The notes beneath the pieces were generated by a model. That model was not told where the DNA came from. It ran no database searches and saw only the letters and a list, made by a program, of their open reading frames with translations. Positions 62,088-64,000 of a stretch of 64,000 bases of DNA are shown piece after piece. This DNA is from Homalodisca vitripennis (lineage: Eukaryota > Arthropoda > Insecta > Hemiptera > Cicadellidae), in contig NW_025778845.1 in NCBI RefSeq assembly GCF_021130785.1, positions 1 to 64,000 of the forward strand, written 5' to 3'. The stretch's first letter is position 1; each line of letters opens with the position of its first letter. The position numbers and the translations under genes were made by a program.

Positions 62088-62490
62088 GAAACGTGGAACG
62101 TGGAAACGTGAACACGAAACGTGAACACGGAACGAGAACACGAAACGTGGAACGTAAAACGTGAACACGGAACGTAAAACGTGAACGTGGACCGTGGAAA
62201 ACGTGAACACGAAACGTGAAAACGAGAACACGAAACGTGGAACACGGAACGTAAAACGTGAACGTGGAACGTGGAAACGTGAACACGAAACGAGAAACAC
62301 GGAACGTAAAACGTGAACGTGGAACGTGGAAACGTGAACACGAAACGAGAACACGGAACGTAAAACGTGAACGTGGAACGTGGAAACGTGAACACGAAAC
62401 GTGGAACGTAAAACGTGAACGTGAAACATGAACGTGAAACATGAACGTGAAACATGAACGTGAACGTGGAACGTGAACGTAAAAACATGA
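62088..62490. repeat. AACGTG/AACACG minisatellite, ~400 bp
   Basis: Dozens of hexamer-like units (GAACGTG, GAACACG, AAACGTG), grouped in a ~55-60-bp higher-order unit containing GGAACGTAAAACGTGAACGT. All minus frames stay open only because the repeat lacks stops. Bounded by promoter-like boxes on both sides. Confidence 0.93.
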
Positions 62491-62511
62491 AAACAACTAG
62501 ATTATCACACG

Positions 62512-62528
62512 TTTATATTGGAAAATTT
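62512..62528 (-). promoter_or_regulatory. Orphan promoter-like box
   Basis: AAATTTTCCAATATAAA followed by CGTG instead of ATG, just downstream of the ATPase stop and before the AACGTG minisatellite. Confidence 0.5.
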
Positions 62529-62572
62529 ATTCAAATATTTGCCATTTTTAGGCTTCAAAGTTAGATTAATAG

Positions 62573-63172
62573 TTAAAAATCCGTAGTCCTTCTTCCTTCC
62601 AAATTTTTATCACATAACTCAATAAAGTGGTTAAAACTCATATCAGATCCCACATAATTGTTATAAATCTTTCTCGAATAGTGATCATCTTGCTTAAAAA
62701 CACACAACATATTCAAATTATTTCTAATAACTTGTTTATCAACCTTTGAAAAGCATTGGGAAAGATAGATACAAGAGATATTTTTGTGACGAGACATTAC
62801 GAAATATTCCTTAATAACGTCCTGATTTTCCAAAATACAATCATCAAAAACGATTAAAGAATTGGGTTTACATTCGCTTAACGGAACTATGTCCTCAGAA
62901 GCATTATAAAAATGTGATATTTTTTGTTTAAGTTTTTCTCAATATTTTCAAATCTTTCTTGTAATTTTTTATAGGCGTCTTGTTCTAAAGATTTACTAAA
63001 GACGTACAAATTGGAATAAGGAATCAACCTATTGTAGATGAAATTCAATAATAAAGTTGTTTTTCCACATCCACTTGAACCAACAATTAACAATCTGATT
63101 GGTTGATCTTTCTTATTTTCTTCAAACGTTTGAAGTTTTTATCTGATCTTTTTGCTTTAAAAATTTCTCCAT
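62573..63172 (-). pseudogene. FtsK/HerA-type genome-packaging ATPase, frameshifted
   Basis: ATG 63172 (MEKFLKQKDQIKTSN) behind a promoter-like box. Walker A LLIVGSSGCGKTTLLLNFIY (~63090), Walker B SLIVFDDC (~62855), and the sensor-like SCIYLSQCF segment, ending RRTTDF at 62573. This is the A32/FtsK-HerA packaging ATPase of Maverick/adintovirus/NCLDV-type viruses. Frame breaks near 63120 and 62925. Confidence 0.82.
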
Positions 63173-63189
63173 TTAAATAGAAGATTTTT
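63173..63189 (-). promoter_or_regulatory. Promoter-like box before ATPase gene
   Basis: AAAAATCTTCTATTTAA abutting ATG 63172. Confidence 0.45.
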
Positions 63190-63214
63190 CATCTTGAAGC
63201 AACGCTTGCGAAAA

Positions 63215-63959
63215 TGAAGCTGTTCAAGTTGACTTCAGAAAGCTCTAAATTAGTTTTTAAACTTGGAACATCCTATACACTTAGAGGAAGAATCAAATTA
63301 TTTTATCGGTTTTAAGCGGTTTTTTATTCTGACAATTTTGTAATAAATATTAGTGAAAGTTCTCCTTATTGCATAGGATTTAGTGAGAAGAACATAACAA
63401 AATACTATGGTTTAAACAAAAGGATATTATACTTTCGATCAAATAAAAAATTCCCTTAAAAATTATCTGAAAACATTCAAACAATCAGATAAATCTTTAA
63501 ACTTTGACGAAAACAAGTTTTGAAATGCAAAAAAATTATCTCTCTAATAAAATTCAAATAAAATCACCAGTAAGAATAATGTTTTCAGCAATTATTGTAG
63601 ATTTATTAGGGTTTGTTCAAGAAACTATTGAGCCAAATCAGGTATATTTAGGAAATAAAACGCCAAAAATTTAGACCGTTTTGATGTTTGATGATAGAGT
63701 ACATTGTAATCTCGTTGAACCTAGTTTTGAAAATCATACCGAACATTTACACAAAGAATCTGAAATTTTGTACACTTTTTTCCCAAATGTTGCTTATGGA
63801 TCAAAAATCAGTGAAAAACCGAATGAAATCGATTATATTCCAATTAGAAAAAATATGAAAAGAATTCAAAAAATCGTCTTAACTGTTCAAGACTCTGAGG
63901 GAAATTTATTAAATAATGAGAGTAAAACAACAATATATTTAAGATTGAAAAAGGAATAA
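63215..63959 (+). pseudogene. Penton-like minor capsid protein (divergent gene), broken
   Basis: ATG 63215 (MKLFKLTSESSKLVFKLG). The frame breaks repeatedly to ~63680; then 63681-63959 is open: VHCNLVEPSFENHTEHLHKE, ILYTFFPNVAYGSKISEKP, and the C-terminus RIQKIVLTVQDSEGNLLNNE. The last block (I..I.I.D..G.L....T.Y..L) matches the C-terminal strand pattern of the penton/minor capsid proteins of arthropod Maverick-like elements as I recall them. Opposite in direction to the ATPase, with a ~40-bp gap. Confidence 0.55.
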
Positions 63960-64000
63960 AAATGAGTTGATGATGATGACAAAATTCAATATTTTTACTT

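Larger units (their letters stand above)
57112..63959. mobile_element. Endogenous Maverick/adintovirus-like structural gene cluster
   Basis: Nine adjacent virion-type genes: packaging ATPase, PLA2-domain protein, pVI/pX-like, adenain-like protease, fibre-like, zinc-ribbon, repeat protein and major capsid protein on minus, and a penton-like protein on plus. The protease-ATPase-capsid combination defines the Maverick/Polinton/adintovirus lineage. Spacing is 1-100 bp, with no introns. Most genes carry frameshifts or stops, so this is an old integrated copy. Polymerase B, integrase and terminal repeats are not in the window; the element may continue to the right. Confidence 0.85.

Noticed and set aside
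62088..62490. CRISPR-like array
   Set aside because: Degenerate hexamer repeat without unique spacers, in a eukaryotic context.
62058..62496. Three overlapping minus-strand ORFs rich in RSRFTFHV
   Set aside because: They are all frames of the AACGTG minisatellite, open only because the repeat has no stop codons.

Overview
This is a eukaryotic, almost certainly arthropod (most likely insect) nuclear segment. It is AT-rich, has spliced genes with consensus GT/AG sites, and is heavily invaded by transposable elements: LINEs, piggyBac, PIF/Harbinger, Tigger/pogo, hAT and mariner. Its last 7 kb are a decayed DNA-virus-type (Maverick/adintovirus-like) structural-gene cluster. The hemipteran flavour of the LINEs is only an impression; no species is claimed.

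Region 1 (1-37.1 kb) is one host gene on the minus strand, the orthologue of microspherule protein 1 (MCRS1, fly Rcd5). I recover seven coding exons whose splice phases all agree: 36979-37091, 33552-33697, 31522-31772, 22503-22721, 17571-17709, 14762-14888 and 2070-2226, together 384 codons. The C-terminal FHA-encoding exons must lie left of the window. The introns hold nearly every mobile element in this half: a deleted piggyBac (408-1438), a nearly complete LINE (2549-6783), an RNase-H LINE relic (6.96-9.4 kb), a piggyBac with an almost full transposase (9747-12574), a Harbinger (17.75-20.41 kb), a hAT relic (21.1-22.1 kb), and a Tigger (23124-29516) split by a second LINE. Two exons have spawned copies of their own 3' ends: a ten-copy 120-bp minisatellite from exon 6 (13.6-14.8 kb), and a partial duplicate of exon 4 (22336-22436) that looks like a cryptic exon.

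Region 2 (37.2-51 kb) is gene-poor. A 2.24-kb DNA element with roughly 0.6-kb inverted repeats sits just upstream of the first MCRS1 coding exon. It is followed by a tRNA-like SINE, LINE relics (41.9-45 kb), a LINE 3' end (45.77-46.0 kb), a transposase scrap and a deleted mariner (48469-49440).

Region 3 (51.1-55.5 kb, minus) is a GANP/Xmas-2 type mRNA-export scaffold (RRM, SAC3 domain, charged coiled coil, C-terminal region). It has no coding intron and is interrupted by two one-base frame slips in or near homopolymers.

Region 4 (57.1-64 kb and beyond) is an endogenous Maverick/adintovirus-like morphogenesis module. On the minus strand from right to left it holds a packaging ATPase, a PLA2-domain virion protein, a pVI/pX-like protein, an adenain-type protease, a fibre-like coiled-coil protein, a tiny zinc-ribbon protein, a repeat protein and the major capsid protein. 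A penton-like gene diverges on the plus strand. Most genes are broken. Nearly every minus-strand start is preceded by the same AAATTTTCCTAAATAA-like box, a candidate viral promoter. The replication genes (polymerase, integrase) are not in the window.
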